From positions 1-5,022 of the forward strand of contig JAUWSZ010000274.1 of the NCBI GenBank assembly GCA_030609865.1: 5,022 bases of DNA. The letters are read 5' to 3'. Position numbers and translations under genes: made by a program. Every line of letters begins with the position of its first letter. The first letter of the stretch is position 1. This DNA is from a bacterium. Its GTDB lineage: Bacteria; Desulfobacterota; DSWW01. The notes below the pieces were generated by a model. That model worked only from the letters and a program-made list of their open reading frames with translations, ran no database searches and had not been told where the DNA came from. Below, piece by piece: positions 4,398 to 5,022 of this stretch.

Positions 4398-5022
4398 ATG
4401 AACTTTCTGGTACGCAATCGGCTGTCCCTTCTGGTGATCTGTGTACTCCTCGGGGTCGCGGCCGGATGCTCGGTCCCGGTGACCGGGCCGAGACCGGTGG
4501 TGCAAGACGATCTCGACACGATCACGAAGACAGATCCGAACGCCATGCTCAAGGAAGAAATGAACAGGCTGCGGGCGGCCCCCGGGCCTCCCCCCTTTAC
4601 CGAGAAGCTGGAGCCCGTCAAGGACGAGATCCTCGAGGAGACAAAGCTCTACTCCCTCACCTTCGACGAGGCCCCCCTGGGGGAGGTGCTGAGTGCGCTC
4701 ATCCACGACACGGACATGAACTTCTCGGTGGAATCGGGCGTGGACCTGAGCCGGCCGGTCACGGTTCACCTGAAAACCGTTACCTTTGTCGAGGCGCTGA
4801 ACATGGTGGTCATCAAGGGGGCGGACTATGCCTGGAAGAAGGAGGATGGCTGCCTGCACATCAACCGGTTCGAAGAGAGGATCTACCAGTTGGACTACCT
4901 GGATCTGATCGGCGATACCGAGATCGAAGTGGGGGGGGACATGCTCTCGAGCAGCGTGGAGGACGCGGGTGTCACCGCCAAGTTCCACGTCAAGGGCAAG
5001 AGATCGGGCGAGCAGAGCGACG
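4398..5022 (+). CDS. Lipoprotein secretin, MshL/PilQ-type (N-terminal part, runs off the window)
   Basis: The 208 visible residues are the start of an outer-membrane secretin; the 3' end is beyond the window. A hydrophobic signal peptide (about 9-23) ends in VAAGC, and C24 is the probable lipidated cysteine, which would direct the protein to the outer membrane as in MshL, BfpB and TcpC. A proline-rich linker with charged segments (26-82) leads to an STN/N0 domain (84-157): LYSLTFDEAPLGEVLSALIHDTDMNF, then PVTVHLKTVTFVEALNMVV, then YAWKKEDGCLHI. Residues 162-169, IYQLDYLD, match the strand that opens the next domain in MshL-type secretins. The channel-forming Secretin domain is expected downstream. 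The start is fixed by AGGAG 5 bases upstream. A G8 tract (4931-4938) lies in the coding sequence and reads in frame here. The N0 domain is the usual docking site for the PilP-like partner encoded just upstream. Confidence 0.82.
   Translation, partial: MNFLVRNRLSLLVICVLLGVAAGCSVPVTGPRPVVQDDLDTITKTDPNAMLKEEMNRLRAAPGPPPFTEKLEPVKDEILEETKLYSLTFDEAPLGEVLSALIHDTDMNFSVESGVDLSRPVTVHLKTVTFVEALNMVVIKGADYAWKKEDGCLHINRFEERIYQLDYLDLIGDTEIEVGGDMLSSSVEDAGVTAKFHVKGKRSGEQSD

Noticed and set aside
3894..4988. A 364-residue minus-strand open frame opposite the PilP-like and secretin genes.
   Set aside because: It covers two well-supported genes and the gap between them, and its His/Arg/Val-rich translation has no family pattern. 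It is a shadow of plus-strand codon bias.
1..5022. CRISPR arrays, tRNA or rRNA genes.
   Set aside because: No regularly spaced direct repeats, tRNA-like cloverleaf arms or conserved rRNA stretches were seen on either strand.

Overview
The window is GC-rich bacterial chromosome. It looks like a Gram-negative proteobacterium, because it encodes an outer-membrane secretin with a lipoprotein signal and inner-membrane PilN/PilO/PilP-type partners. The mix of pilus-type genes with several short palindromic intergenic repeats suggests a deltaproteobacterium (Desulfobacterota), but that placement is inference and no marker gene is present to confirm it.

Layout. Positions 1-298 hold no gene but carry two REP/MITE-like palindromic elements; the second (147-301) supplies the stop codon of the next gene. 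A glutathione S-transferase-like gene (299-946, minus) is followed by a 177-base divergent spacer with a 12-bp inverted repeat, then a PaaI-type hotdog thioesterase (1124-1564, plus). A 336-base spacer (1565-1900) contains more palindromic and repeated sequence and no convincing gene.

From 1901 to the window end runs a tight plus-strand operon of four genes. They are a 472-residue protein fusing a degenerate PilM/GspL-like cytoplasmic domain to a PilN-like periplasmic domain, a 173-residue PilO/GspM-like protein, a 181-residue PilP/GspC-like protein, and the N-terminal 208 residues of a lipoprotein secretin that runs off the window. The first three are joined by ATGA stop/start overlaps; the secretin follows after 18 bases with its own good ribosome-binding site.

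How they work together. The operon encodes the alignment subcomplex and outer-membrane channel of a type IV pilus / type II secretion-like machine. Its closest layout is the MSHA type (MshI-J-K-L). The features that stand out are the PilM-PilN fusion with no visible nucleotide-binding motifs, a membrane-anchored rather than lipidated PilP-like subunit, and a lipidated secretin. The assembly ATPase, platform protein and pilins would be expected downstream, outside the window. The GST-like and thioesterase genes look like unrelated housekeeping or detoxification genes.
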